Source: Fulverythrobacter ferritrahens (GTDB taxonomy: Bacteria; Pseudomonadota; Alphaproteobacteria; Sphingomonadales; Sphingomonadaceae). From it: 64,000 bases of DNA. Below, in pieces: positions 52,925-62,018 of this stretch. The notes below the pieces were generated by a model. The model was not told where the DNA came from, did no database searches, and saw nothing but the letters and a program-made list of their open reading frames with translations. Position numbers and translations under genes: made by a program. Location: the NCBI RefSeq assembly GCF_020539485.1, contig NZ_JACDXU010000001.1:1116001-1180000 (forward strand), given 5' to 3'. Within the stretch, counting starts at the first letter, position 1. Each line of letters starts with the position of its first letter.

Positions 52925-53185
52925 TCAGGCGATGAAGGTGCCCACGGCCACAAAGCAGGCGCAATAGGCCAGCACGAACTGCCGCAGGCCATCCGTTGCT
53001 GCCAAGCCCTGCATGCCGTGGCTCTCGCCGGCCCATTCGCCCTTGCTGGCGACTTCTCCCCCGCTCACCACGCGAATCTCCCTCCCCGGCCTGATGGGCC
53101 CGCCGCCTCGCGTTACATGAGGCGGAAGGCTTGCCCGGAACGGATGGCGGGCGGTTTCATCGGTGAGGACCAGGCTGCGTCGCAT
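52925..53185 (-). CDS. Small protein with C-terminal membrane helix (86 aa)
   Basis: A polar, basic N terminus (MRRSLVLTDETARHPFRASL) ends in a hydrophobic stretch about residues 67-86 (FVLAYCACFVAVGTFIA), as in tail-anchored or small inner-membrane proteins. No family is recognised. The start codon at 53185-53183 is touched by a 19-base perfect palindrome, which suggests control. It converges with lplT. The gene is supported by its regular composition and isolated position. Confidence 0.55.
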   Translation of the reverse strand: MRRSLVLTDETARHPFRASLPPHVTRGGGPIRPGREIRVVSGGEVASKGEWAGESHGMQGLAATDGLRQFVLAYCACFVAVGTFIA

Positions 53186-53203
53186 CAGGTTTTCTTAACC
53201 TGA
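53185..53203. promoter_or_regulatory. 19-base palindrome at the start of the small membrane gene
   Basis: TCAGGTT-TTCTT-AACCTGA is a perfect seven-bp inverted repeat around a five-base centre. The first base of the minus-strand ATG lies at its edge, so a dimeric regulator or an RNA stem here would affect initiation. No regulator is identified. Confidence 0.4.
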
Positions 53204-53350
53204 TAGTAACCATATGGAAGCCGACCTTATCCTCTGTCGCAAGACGGGACATGCCCACTCTCGGATATTTCCTCTCATTCTTCCCGGCACGCGCCGCGCG
53301 ATGCAATCAGGGTTCTTCCCCTTGGGCGGGACTGGCCCTAAAGAACGGTA

Positions 53351-55042
53351 ATGAATGAAACCATCTCGCTGAATCCCTCCTCGCCGAACCCATCGCTCAG
53401 CGCCGCGCGCCTGCTTGTCGATTGTCTCGTCGCACAGGGTTGCGACCGGATCTTCACCGTGCCGGGGGAAAGCTTCCTGCCCGTACTGGACGCGCTGCAT
53501 GACACCGAATCGATCCACACCGTCACCTGCCGCCAGGAAGGGGGCGCCGCCTTCATGGCCTGTGCCGATGGATCGATCACAGGCAAGCCCGGCGTGTGCT
53601 TCGTTACTCGCGGACCGGGGGCGACCAATGCCAGCATCGGCGTACATGTGGCGATGCAGGATTCACAGCCGCTGATCCTCTTCGTGGGCGATGTCGATTC
53701 CACCATGCGCGACCGAGAGGGCTTTCAGGAAATGGACTTCGCGGCCTTTTTCGGCCCGATTTCAAAATGGGCAGTGCGGATCGACGATCCCGCGCGCATC
53801 CCGGAATATATCGCCCGTGCCTATTCGGTCGCGATGGCCGGTCGCCCCGGCCCGGTGGTTCTGGCACTGCCGGAAGACATGCTGAGTATGGCCGTTTCCG
53901 GCCCAGCCCCCCGGCCTGCCGTTATCCGTCCGGCCCAACCGCCTTGTGGCGATGCCCTGAACGCCATGCTCGGGTTGATCGCGGACGCGGCCGCCCCGGT
54001 GGCGATCGTCGGTGGCGCGGGCTGGAACGCCAAGGCACGCGAATATTTCACCCAATTCGCCGAACGCATCGGCATTCCGGTGGCCACGGCTTTCCGCCGA
54101 CAGGATGCGATTTCGCCCTCCTCTCCGGTCTATGCCGGCAATCTGGGCTATGGCCCCAATTCCCGGCTGGTGGAACGAATCAAGGCAGCGGATCTGGTGC
54201 TGGTGGTCGGCGCGCGGCTCGGCGAAGCGACCACGGACGGCTACGAACTGGTGACGCCTGAACACCCCGGCCAGATCCTGATCCATGTTCATCCCGACCC
54301 GGAGGAACTGGGCCGAGTCTATCGCACAGATCTTCCGATTTGCGCTGACATGGCCGAATTCGCGGAAGCTGCGGCCCTGTGGTGTGAGGACGAGATCATT
54401 CTCTTCGATGCCGGGGCAGAAGCCCATGCCGAATGGGAAGCCTTCAGCACGCCGGGTACAGACGGTACCGCTCTGGACCTTGCGCGCTGCCTCGCCACAT
54501 TGCGCGAGGTGCTGCCCGCCGATACCGCGATCTGCAACGGGGCAGGCAATTTCTCCGGCTGGTGGCACCGTTACTGGCACTATGAGGGCTTCCCGTCCCA
54601 GCTTGCGCCAACCTGCGGCGCAATGGGCTATGGAGTGCCCGCCGCCGTTGCCGCGAAGCTCCGAATGCCGGAACGCATGGTGCTGGCCGTGGCCGGTGAC
54701 GGGGATTTCATGATGAACGGGCAGGAACTGGCTACTGCCGCCCAATATGGCGTGGACCTGTTGGTGATCGTGGTCGACAATTCTACATACGGCACCATCC
54801 GCATGCATCAGGAACGGGAGTTCCCCGGCCGTATTTCAGCAACCAAACTGGTCAATCCTGACTTCGCCGCCCTCGCCCGCGCATATGGGGGATGGGCCGC
54901 GCGGGTGGAAAAGACGGAAGAATTCGCACCCGCCCTCGCCGAGGCGACCAGCCTCAAGGGCCTGCGCTTGCTGCATCTGGTAACCGACATCGAACGGCTC
55001 AATGCAGCCGGGACGACAGTAACCTCACTACGCTCCCGCTGA
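53351..55042 (+). CDS. Thiamine diphosphate-dependent enzyme, acetolactate synthase-like
   Basis: This is a three-domain ThDP enzyme of 563 residues. The N-terminal domain has the activating Glu63 in TCRQEGGAAFMA; the central domain is FAD/structural-like (VAIVGGAGWNAKARE); the C-terminal domain has the ThDP/Mg motif GDGDFMMNGQELATA, then VDN. It is not linked to an ilvH regulatory subunit and differs from housekeeping ilvB in the FAD region, so it could be an acetolactate synthase, a decarboxylase or a lyase of a catabolic path. It is a single gene ended by a strong terminator. Confidence 0.88.
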   Translation: MNETISLNPSSPNPSLSAARLLVDCLVAQGCDRIFTVPGESFLPVLDALHDTESIHTVTCRQEGGAAFMACADGSITGKPGVCFVTRGPGATNASIGVHVAMQDSQPLILFVGDVDSTMRDREGFQEMDFAAFFGPISKWAVRIDDPARIPEYIARAYSVAMAGRPGPVVLALPEDMLSMAVSGPAPRPAVIRPAQPPCGDALNAMLGLIADAAAPVAIVGGAGWNAKAREYFTQFAERIGIPVATAFRRQDAISPSSPVYAGNLGYGPNSRLVERIKAADLVLVVGARLGEATTDGYELVTPEHPGQILIHVHPDPEELGRVYRTDLPICADMAEFAEAAALWCEDEIILFDAGAEAHAEWEAFSTPGTDGTALDLARCLATLREVLPADTAICNGAGNFSGWWHRYWHYEGFPSQLAPTCGAMGYGVPAAVAAKLRMPERMVLAVAGDGDFMMNGQELATAAQYGVDLLVIVVDNSTYGTIRMHQEREFPGRISATKLVNPDFAALARAYGGWAARVEKTEEFAPALAEATSLKGLRLLHLVTDIERLNAAGTTVTSLRSR

Positions 55043-55053
55043 TCGACCGATGG

Positions 55054-55080
55054 AAAAGGCCGCCTCCAAGGCGGCCTTTT
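55054..55080. terminator. Bidirectional rho-independent terminator
   Basis: AAAAGGCCGCC and GGCGGCCTTTT form an 11-bp stem with a five-base TCCAA loop. A and T runs on both sides make it work in both directions, ending the ThDP enzyme gene on the plus strand and the CsbD gene on the minus strand. Confidence 0.85.
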
Positions 55081-55105
55081 CGTTATCAATCCAGGCGACG
55101 CGGCG

Positions 55106-55276
55106 TCAGATCTTGTCGCCCAGCGCGCCCTTGATCTTACCTACCAGATTCTGCGCTTCGCCTTTGCGCTCCTGCAGCTTGCCTTCGGCCCGTTTAGCGG
55201 GATCGGAAGAATGCTGCTTCGCCTTGCCGACGATCTCGTTGGTGATGCCTTTGGCCTTATCGGTCAGTTCACCCAT
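55106..55276 (-). CDS. CsbD-like small stress protein (56 aa)
   Basis: This short gene starts at ATG 55276 with AGAGGAG upstream and encodes a hydrophilic Lys/Ala/Gly-rich helical peptide. It begins MGELTDKAKGITNEIVGKAK and continues with KRAEGKLQERKGEAQNLVGK, which is the CsbD pattern of helix repeats (KGxxNxxxGKxK ... AEGKxQxxxG). CsbD proteins are general stress-induced and of unknown biochemical role. It lies between the shared terminator and the EVE-domain gene, in the same direction as the latter. Confidence 0.88.
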   Translation of the reverse strand: MGELTDKAKGITNEIVGKAKQHSSDPAKRAEGKLQERKGEAQNLVGKIKGALGDKI

Positions 55277-55356
55277 CGAAGGTCTCCTCTATTGTGCGGC
55301 TCAACCGGCCGCCCTGAAAAGGAAACGATCCCAAATGGTGTACAGTTCCGAATTTA

Positions 55357-55764
55357 TCACTCTGAAAGAGAAAGAATTTTCTTCCACTCCTCTGGTCGCA
55401 CCTCAGCCACGGACAGGCGTGAAAGACGCACGAGTTCCATATCGGCCAGTTCAGGCAATGCCTTGATCTGCTTGAGGGTAACGGGCTTTGCCAGCTTGCG
55501 CAGGGGCTTCACTTTTACGGCAGCCCATTTGCCTTCCGGATCGGTCGGATCGGTCAACCCTGAGACGCTGATCGTCACGATGCCGACGATCTCAAGTCCG
55601 ATATTGGAATGGTAGAAGAAGGCCTGATCCCCAACCTGCATCGCACGCAGATTGTTGGCGGCACGGTGGTTGCGCACTCCGTCCCAGGTGCCCTCCCCTT
55701 CGGCTACGAGATCATCCCAGCTGTAAGCATCGGGTTCGGACTTCATCAGCCACATTCGCGCCAT
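55357..55764 (-). CDS. EVE domain protein
   Basis: This PUA-like fold protein of 135 residues (MARMWLMKSEPDAYSWDDL) has the landmarks WDGVRNHRAANNLRAMQVGD and FFYHSNIGLEIVGI, where the aromatic cage that binds a modified base sits. EVE domains read modified cytosine or similar bases in DNA or RNA and are often linked to restriction or RNA modification. Stand-alone forms like this (E. coli-like Thy28 family) have no assigned role. The start at 55764 is set by family; open codons upstream are not coding. Confidence 0.9.
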   Translation of the reverse strand: MARMWLMKSEPDAYSWDDLVAEGEGTWDGVRNHRAANNLRAMQVGDQAFFYHSNIGLEIVGIVTISVSGLTDPTDPEGKWAAVKVKPLRKLAKPVTLKQIKALPELADMELVRLSRLSVAEVRPEEWKKILSLSE

Positions 55765-55921
55765 CGCATTTCTCCTAATTCGCTGCGCCGCGCATATCGC
55801 CTCACACCCCTTCTGACCACAGGCCGGGTCACCCATCTGCCCGGCCCGATTGCGAAAAACAGCCTTGTTAACCTAATTTTCAGTGCGTTGGGGGATAGGA
55901 GGCTCGCAAAAAGCAGGGACG

Positions 55922-57616
55922 TTGCACTTGTATTCGAGCAGCAATACGATCGGCGGCAGCAATCGCGAGCCACTCGGCCATGCCGAGCGGGATGTTGTCG
56001 CACTCGGCATCGCGGTTGCCGCGCTGATCCTGTTCGTGGGTACGGGCGGAACGGTTTTACCTCAGATCGTGAGCACCTGGTTGGGCCACGCTCAAAATCC
56101 CGACGTTATCCTTTCCAACGCCTTATTGCTGAACATCGCACTGATCATTTTCGGCTGGCGGCGTTATGCCCAGCTTTCGCGCGAAGTGGCGGAACGCCGC
56201 AGTGCAGAGGAAAAGGCTCACCAGCTCGCCCAGACCGATGCGCTGACCGGCCTGCTCAACCGCCGTTGCTTCATTCCGGCCGCAGCAAAGCTGGTGGCAG
56301 ATGTGGCCGAGACGAACCAGGGCGCGGCGGTGCTGATGATCGATCTCGACAATTTCAAGCAGATCAATGATGTCCACGGCCATAAGGCCGGTGACATCGC
56401 GCTGACCGAAGTGGCGCGCCGGATGGAAGCCTTGCTGCCGGTCACCGGGATCGTCGCTCGCCTTGGGGGTGACGAATTCGCCTGCGTGGTGCCTTATGAG
56501 CGCCGCCTGCCCGACAAGCTGGACCAGCTCGCCGCCAGCCTGATCGAAGCGGTGCGCGCGCCCATCCGGATCGAGAATAAGGAAGTCGAGGCAGCCCTTT
56601 CCATCGGCATAGCCCGCACCATCGAGAATCCCGATCCCGCAGCGGCCGAAGATTGCGCCCAATCGCTACTGCATCATGCCGATATCGCGATGTATCATGC
56701 AAAGAAGCGCGGCCATAACGGCTACGCATGGTTCGAACCGACGATGGAAAGCGAACTGCGCTTCCGCCATGAATTGGAAACGGGCATCCGCGCAGGCATT
56801 CCCAAGGGCGAATTCGTTCCGTTCTACGAACAGCAGATAGACCTCGTGACCGGCGATCTGGTTGGCTTTGAGATGCTGGCCCGCTGGAATTCGCCGCAAT
56901 TCGGCCTTGTAAGCCCCGAGATTTTCATCCCCATCTCGGAAGAGATCGGCGTTATCGCCGAGCTTTCGGAACATCTGATCCAGCAGGCGCTGCAGGATGC
57001 GCAGAAGTGGGATCCCAATCTCACCTTGTCGATCAACATTTCCCCACTGCAATTGCGTGATCCCTGGTTCTCGCAGAAGCTCCTGCGGCTGCTGGTGGAA
57101 AGCGGCTTTCCCCCGCACCGGCTGGACATCGAAATCACCGAAAGCTGCCTGCACGAGAATATCGGCGTGGTCCGTTCCGTCGTCACCAGTCTGAAGAATC
57201 AGGGCGTACAAATCAGCCTGGACGATTTCGGCACCGGATATTCCAGCCTGGCCCAGCTCCGCTCGCTTCCCTTCGACCGGTTGAAGATCGACCGCAGCTT
57301 CGTGACCGAACTCGCCCATGAAGGCGCAAATGCCAAAATCGTGGAAGCCATCGTTTCACTCGGGCGCGGTTTCGATCTCCCGATGACTGCCGAAGGCATC
57401 GAGAATGCCGAAGTGCTGAAGGTGTTGCGCACCATGGGCCAGCTCAAGGGCCAAGGCTATCTCTATGGCCGGCCGGAAGATGCGAGCAAGACCTTCGCTC
57501 GCCTGAAGGAAAAGCGCCTGCTTGCCCCGGAAGTGCAGGAAGCCGCCGACCGAGCCGATGCGCTTGCAGTTCAGATCAACACGATTTCCGAGAAGGAACA
57601 TCACGCAATGGGATGA
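55922..57616 (+). CDS. GGDEF-EAL protein with two membrane helices
   Basis: Two membrane helices near the N terminus (ALGIAVAALILFVG and ILSNALLLNIALIIFGW) enclose a short periplasmic loop, then a short coiled linker, GGDEF and EAL domains. GGDEF is intact (ARLGGDEFACVV), but the inhibitory I-site RxxD five residues before it is PVTG. The EAL domain has FEMLARW (Met in place of Ala), Asn in SINISPLQ, EITESCL, DDFGTGYSS, KIDRSFV and EGIEN, so the phosphodiesterase could be active. The start is uncertain: TTG at 55922 or 55928, or GTG at 55883. Confidence 0.9.
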   Translation: MHLYSSSNTIGGSNREPLGHAERDVVALGIAVAALILFVGTGGTVLPQIVSTWLGHAQNPDVILSNALLLNIALIIFGWRRYAQLSREVAERRSAEEKAHQLAQTDALTGLLNRRCFIPAAAKLVADVAETNQGAAVLMIDLDNFKQINDVHGHKAGDIALTEVARRMEALLPVTGIVARLGGDEFACVVPYERRLPDKLDQLAASLIEAVRAPIRIENKEVEAALSIGIARTIENPDPAAAEDCAQSLLHHADIAMYHAKKRGHNGYAWFEPTMESELRFRHELETGIRAGIPKGEFVPFYEQQIDLVTGDLVGFEMLARWNSPQFGLVSPEIFIPISEEIGVIAELSEHLIQQALQDAQKWDPNLTLSINISPLQLRDPWFSQKLLRLLVESGFPPHRLDIEITESCLHENIGVVRSVVTSLKNQGVQISLDDFGTGYSSLAQLRSLPFDRLKIDRSFVTELAHEGANAKIVEAIVSLGRGFDLPMTAEGIENAEVLKVLRTMGQLKGQGYLYGRPEDASKTFARLKEKRLLAPEVQEAADRADALAVQINTISEKEHHAMG

Positions 57617-57670
57617 TTGGGCAGAACAGGCTATATGAACCTTCAGCCCCGACCTTCTCTTGCTTCACCT

Positions 57671-57692
57671 CTATTCCCTCCGGACGGAATAG
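57671..57692. promoter_or_regulatory. Inverted repeat CTATTCC-N8-GGAATAG upstream of chrA
   Basis: Seven-base perfect arms surround an eight-base centre that itself contains TCCGGA. It is 55 bases after the GGDEF-EAL stop and about 100 bases before chrA, so it could be an operator or a weak transcript end. Confidence 0.3.
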
Positions 57693-57761
57693 TGATAAAC
57701 TAAACCGACGGGCAATGCGGGCGCCCGGTCAGACGATATTCGTCCAAGTTCCGCTCCATAA

Positions 57762-57776
57762 GCCGTACCTTACGGC
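57762..57776 (+). promoter_or_regulatory. Palindrome GCCGTA-CCT-TACGGC just before the chrA ribosome site
   Basis: Six-base perfect arms with a three-base centre end directly before the GGAG ribosome site of chrA (ATG at 57792). It is either an operator or an RNA stem close to the start. Confidence 0.35.
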
Positions 57777-57791
57777 CGGAGCGCAAATGCT

Positions 57792-58973
57792 ATGACGAAT
57801 GAACCCCTTCCTCCACACCTCGGCCTTCTTCAGCTTTTCCTGAAATTCCTGCGCTTTGGATGCCTGGCATTTGGCGGGCCGGTTGCCCAGATCGCCATGG
57901 TCCGGCAATCGCTTGTGGAGGAAGAGCACTGGATTTCGTCCGCGCGTTTCAATCGCCTCCTTGCCGTCATGCAGGTTTTGCCTGGGCCCGAAGCCCATGA
58001 ATTATGCGTCCATATGGGAATATTGGCGCGTGGACGTCTGGGCGGGCTCCTGGCAGGACTGGGCTTCATGTTGCCCGGCTTCATCCTGATGCTGCTGGCC
58101 GGGTGGCTATATTCCACATGGGTCCTTGGGAATGGCGCGATTGCCATCGCCTTGTTCGGGATTCAAATCGTGGTGCTGGCCATCATCCTGCGAGCGGTCT
58201 GGCGGATCGGAAAGCATGTGCTTGAAGATCGCCTGTTGTGGGTTCTCGGCTTCCTGAGTTTCGCGGCCACTCTGGCGGGGGTTGCATTCTGGATTCCCCT
58301 GCTCGCCTCGGGCCTCATCTATGCATTTGCCTCTCGCAGAAATGCGGTCCTCCTGATCGGGGTGAGCGCAGCTCTGCTCGCGTGGGGTCTCTATTCCTTC
58401 GGTCCGATTGTCGCCGGGCCCTTTCAATCGACCGGCAAGGCGAGCGTATTCGCCCTGTTTCTGGCAGGATTGAAGGGAGGGCTTCTGACGTTCGGCGGCG
58501 CTTATACTGCCATCCCCTATGTCCGCGCGGACACAGTAGGGCGTGGATGGTTGTCCGATGCCACGTTTCTTGACGGCGTTGCCCTGGCAGGAACGCTGCC
58601 AGCTCCCCTCGTCATCTTCGCGACCTTCACCGGCTATATTGTCGGTGGGGTGCATGGCGCGCTTGCGATAACTGCCGGCATGTTTCTTCCGGCTTTCGCC
58701 TTTTCCATGATCCTCTTCGAGAAGCTGGAGAGGATCGTGGAAAACCCCGCCCTCCATCGCCTTCTCAACGGAGTGGCCGCCAGCGTGGTGGGGATTATCG
58801 CCGCAACTCTCGCGCAGCTCGGCTGGTCAACTGGAGAACGCGTGTCCGATCCCCTCGCGGCTGCCGCGATCTTCGGACTGGGCATCGCAGGTACCTGGTG
58901 GTTCAGGGGCAGGATGGCCGCTCCGGCTCTCGTGGTGGCGGGCGGCCTGGCGGGATGGCTGTTCACGCCCTGA
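57792..58973 (+). CDS. chrA: Chromate transporter ChrA (long form)
   Basis: This CHR-family inner-membrane protein expels chromate. The 393 residues form two homologous halves: the first with FGCLAFGGPVAQIAM and VLPGPEAHEL, the second with GLLTFGGAYTAIPYV and LAGTLPAPLVIFATF. The conserved GGP and PGP motifs are in the first half as usual in long ChrA proteins. About 10-12 helices are seen. No chrB or chrF regulator is adjacent. Some homologues carry sulfate or other oxyanions, so chromate is not certain. Confidence 0.92.
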   Translation: MTNEPLPPHLGLLQLFLKFLRFGCLAFGGPVAQIAMVRQSLVEEEHWISSARFNRLLAVMQVLPGPEAHELCVHMGILARGRLGGLLAGLGFMLPGFILMLLAGWLYSTWVLGNGAIAIALFGIQIVVLAIILRAVWRIGKHVLEDRLLWVLGFLSFAATLAGVAFWIPLLASGLIYAFASRRNAVLLIGVSAALLAWGLYSFGPIVAGPFQSTGKASVFALFLAGLKGGLLTFGGAYTAIPYVRADTVGRGWLSDATFLDGVALAGTLPAPLVIFATFTGYIVGGVHGALAITAGMFLPAFAFSMILFEKLERIVENPALHRLLNGVAASVVGIIAATLAQLGWSTGERVSDPLAAAAIFGLGIAGTWWFRGRMAAPALVVAGGLAGWLFTP

Positions 58974-59107
58974 ATGGCCCGAATGAAGATCCCCGGCCCG
59001 CATTCAGCTTGGCAGCGTCACAGGCCCGCTTTTTAGCGCGATATCTTGACCATCAGGACGGCTCACGCGTGACATTTCCCCGTTCACCACCTAGATGCGC
59101 CTGCGAA

Positions 59108-59917
59108 ATGCGTGTTCCCTTCGTCAAGATGCATGGGCTGGGCAATGATTTCGTCGTGCTGGATGCGCGGCGCGATCCACTGATGCCGCTTACCAACGAT
59201 CTCGCCCGTGCGCTGGCGGACCGGCGCACCGGGATTGGCTGCGATCAGCTGATCCTGCTGGAACATTCCGATGTGGCCAGCTTCCGCATGCGCATATTCA
59301 ACAATGACGGCAGCGAAGTAGGCGCCTGCGGCAATGCCACCCGAGCGGTCGCCCTGCTGCATGCCGAACCGGCCACCATCGAAACGGCAGGCGGCATTCT
59401 GGAAGCTCGCCCGGCCGATGGCGGCATTTCCGTGGACATGGGCACGCCCCGCTTCGGCTGGGACGAGATTCCGCTCGCTTACCCGATGGACACGGCATCC
59501 ATGCCCGTCGCGTGGGAAGACCTCGAGAATCCCATGGCCGTAAATGTCGGCAATCCGCATGCGATCTTCTTCGTGGAGGATGCAGATGCGGTGGACCTCG
59601 AACGGCTGGGCCCGCAGATCGAGCATGATCCCATCTTTCCGGAGCGGGTGAACGTCAATGTCGCCCAGATCGTCAGCCGCGAGGCGATTCTGCTGCGCGT
59701 GTGGGAACGTGGCGCCGGGCTCACCCGTGCCTGCGGCACCGGGGCCTGCGCCACGGCAGTGGCCGCGATGAAAAAGGGGCTGGTGGACCGGGAAGTGGCC
59801 GTTACCCTACCCGGCGGCACACTTACCATCGCCTGGGGTGCCGACAATCGCATCCTCATGACCGGGCCTGCCGCAGAGAGCTTTCGCGGTACCTTCGATC
59901 CGGCGGATTTCGCATGA
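59108..59917 (+). CDS. dapF: Diaminopimelate epimerase
   Basis: This two-Cys epimerase makes meso-diaminopimelate for peptidoglycan and lysine. The catalytic Cys residues are Cys74 (GSEVGACGNATR) and Cys209 (TRACGTGACAT). The start at ATG 59108 (MRVPFVKMHGLGNDF) gives 269 residues, the usual length; the open frame before it has a low-quality sequence. Its TGA overlaps the next start (ATGA). It begins the dapF-mtaB-ftsY-yciB chain. Confidence 0.96.
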   Translation: MRVPFVKMHGLGNDFVVLDARRDPLMPLTNDLARALADRRTGIGCDQLILLEHSDVASFRMRIFNNDGSEVGACGNATRAVALLHAEPATIETAGGILEARPADGGISVDMGTPRFGWDEIPLAYPMDTASMPVAWEDLENPMAVNVGNPHAIFFVEDADAVDLERLGPQIEHDPIFPERVNVNVAQIVSREAILLRVWERGAGLTRACGTGACATAVAAMKKGLVDREVAVTLPGGTLTIAWGADNRILMTGPAAESFRGTFDPADFA

Positions 59918-61098
59918 GCGCGAAAGGCGCCGCCGAAGTCATCTCGCTGGGCTGCCGGCTCAATATCTCGGAAAGCGAGACGATCCGCGCCCTGCTGGCG
60001 GAAGAGCGCAACGTTGTGGTGGTGAACAGTTGCGCCGTCACTTCCGAAGCCGTGCGTCAAACCCGTCAGGCCATCCGCCGGGCGCGCCGCGCCAATCCCG
60101 ATGCCCGTCTGCTGGTGACGGGCTGCGCAGCCGATATCGAGCGCGAGGCGCTGGCCGCCATGCCAGAAGTCGATGGGCTGGTCCCCAATGCCGCCAAGCT
60201 GGATGCACGCGCCTGGAATGTGGCGCAGCCTGCCACCCTCGCCCCGGTCAATCGGACACGTGCCTTCGTTGCTGTGCAGAATGGCTGCGATCACGCCTGC
60301 ACCTTCTGCGTCATCCCGCAAGGGCGCGGCCCCAGCCGTTCACTGCCCGTGGCCACCGTATTGCGCGAAGTGGAGCGTCACCTGGACCAGGGCGCGACCG
60401 AGGTAGTGATTACAGGGGTGGACGTTACCTCATGGGGCCACGATCTCCCGGGCTCCCCTTCCCTCGGCGCGCTTACCGCTGCAATCCTGAATGCCTTTCC
60501 TCAACTGACCCGCCTTCGCCTCTCTTCCCTCGATGGTGTGGAAATCGATCCGCAATTATTCGAACTCCTCGGCGGCGAGCCGCGCCTCATGCCGCATCTG
60601 CATCTCTCGTTGCAGCACGGGCATGACCTGATCCTCAAGCGGATGAAGCGCCGCCACCTGCGCGCCGACGCTCTTGATCTGGTGGCCCGGCTGAAGGATC
60701 TGCGCCCCGAAATGGCCATCGGTGCCGACATCATCGCAGGCTTCCCCACCGAAGATGAGGCGATGCATGGAGCGAGCAGGTCGATCATCGGCGAATTGGG
60801 CATCGTTCACGCCCACATCTTTCCTTACTCCCCACGCCCGAACACACCGGCAGCGCGCATGCCGCAGGTGAATCCCGCGCTGGTGAAAGCCCGCGCGGCA
60901 GACCTGCGCGAACACGCAGCGGCGATCCGCACAAGCTGGCTGCAATCGCTGGTGGGTAAGCCGCTCAACATACTCGCAGAGCGCGATGGCACTGGCTATT
61001 CGCCCCAATTCGCCCGGGTTCGCCTGCCCCAAGGCATCGCACCCGGCACTATCGTCACCATTACCCCCGCCAAGCTCGAGGAAGGGCTGCTGTCATGA
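59914..61098 (+). CDS. mtaB: tRNA t6A37 methylthiotransferase MtaB
   Basis: This radical-SAM enzyme adds a methylthio group to t6A37 of tRNAs reading ANN codons. Three N-terminal cluster Cys are Cys14 (SLGCRLN), Cys40 (NSCAVT) and Cys71 (TGCAAD); the radical-SAM cluster is Cys125, Cys129 and Cys132 (GCDHACTFCVIPQGRG). The C-terminal TRAM-like part is short, in line with MtaB. The length is 394 residues. It overlaps dapF and ftsY by four bases each. Confidence 0.93.
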   Translation: MSAKGAAEVISLGCRLNISESETIRALLAEERNVVVVNSCAVTSEAVRQTRQAIRRARRANPDARLLVTGCAADIEREALAAMPEVDGLVPNAAKLDARAWNVAQPATLAPVNRTRAFVAVQNGCDHACTFCVIPQGRGPSRSLPVATVLREVERHLDQGATEVVITGVDVTSWGHDLPGSPSLGALTAAILNAFPQLTRLRLSSLDGVEIDPQLFELLGGEPRLMPHLHLSLQHGHDLILKRMKRRHLRADALDLVARLKDLRPEMAIGADIIAGFPTEDEAMHGASRSIIGELGIVHAHIFPYSPRPNTPAARMPQVNPALVKARAADLREHAAAIRTSWLQSLVGKPLNILAERDGTGYSPQFARVRLPQGIAPGTIVTITPAKLEEGLLS

Positions 61099-62018
61099 GC
61101 GAGAAGAGTTGGACCGAGCGCCTGTTCGGCGGCTTCCGCAAAACCTCCGAAAAGCTGAGCGAAAATCTGACAGCCGCTGTCGGCACCGCCAAGCTGGATG
61201 ATGCCACGCTGGACGATGTCGAGGATGCGCTGATTCTCTCTGACCTCGGCCCCAGCGCGGCGGCGCGTATTCGCGCGAAGCTGGCCGAGAAGCGCTTCGG
61301 CCTAAACATCTCCGAACAGGAACTGAAGGAAGCCGTGGCGGAGGAAATCGCCGCGATCCTGCGGCCTGTCGCCAAGCCGCTCGAAATCACCGCCTTCCCG
61401 CGCCCGCAGGTGATCCTGGTGATCGGCGTGAATGGCAGTGGCAAGACGACGACCATCGCCAAACTGGCCCACCTCTTCCAGGAGGAGGATTATGGCGTGA
61501 TGCTGGCGGCGGGCGATACTTTCCGTGCGGCCGCGATCGGTCAATTGGGCGTCTGGGCAGACAGGCTGGGCATCCCGATCGTGCGCGGTCCTGAAGGCGG
61601 CGATCCGGCCAGCATCGTGTTCGACGGCGTAAAGGCCGCGACCGATCAGGGTATTGACGTTTTGATCGTCGATACGGCTGGTCGCCTCCAGAACAAGCGC
61701 GAGCTGATGGATGAACTGGCGAAGATCCGCCGGGTGCTCGGCCGCCTCAATCCGGAGGCACCGCATGACGTGGTGCTGGTGCTGGACGCGACTAACGGCC
61801 AGAATGCCCTCGCCCAGATCGATGTATTCAAGGAAGTGGCAGGCGTGACTGGCCTTATCATGACCAAGCTGGATGGCACCGCACGCGGCGGCGTTCTTGT
61901 CGCTGCGGCGGAGCAATATGGCCTGCCTATCCACGCAATCGGCGTGGGTGAGAAAATCGACGACCTGCGTCCCTTCGATCCCGAGCTGGTTGCCCGCGTG
62001 ATTGCCGGAGTAGCGTGA
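61095..62018 (+). CDS. ftsY: Signal recognition particle receptor FtsY
   Basis: This SRP receptor GTPase docks ribosomes making membrane proteins. The N domain is followed by G1 GVNGSGKTTT (111-120), the insertion box with DTFRAAAIGQL, G3 DTAGRLQ, G4 TKLDGTARGG and the closing DLRPFDPE. At 307 residues it has almost no acidic A domain, as usual in alphaproteobacteria. The start overlaps mtaB, and the stop overlaps the yciB start. Confidence 0.97.
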   Translation: MSEKSWTERLFGGFRKTSEKLSENLTAAVGTAKLDDATLDDVEDALILSDLGPSAAARIRAKLAEKRFGLNISEQELKEAVAEEIAAILRPVAKPLEITAFPRPQVILVIGVNGSGKTTTIAKLAHLFQEEDYGVMLAAGDTFRAAAIGQLGVWADRLGIPIVRGPEGGDPASIVFDGVKAATDQGIDVLIVDTAGRLQNKRELMDELAKIRRVLGRLNPEAPHDVVLVLDATNGQNALAQIDVFKEVAGVTGLIMTKLDGTARGGVLVAAAEQYGLPIHAIGVGEKIDDLRPFDPELVARVIAGVA

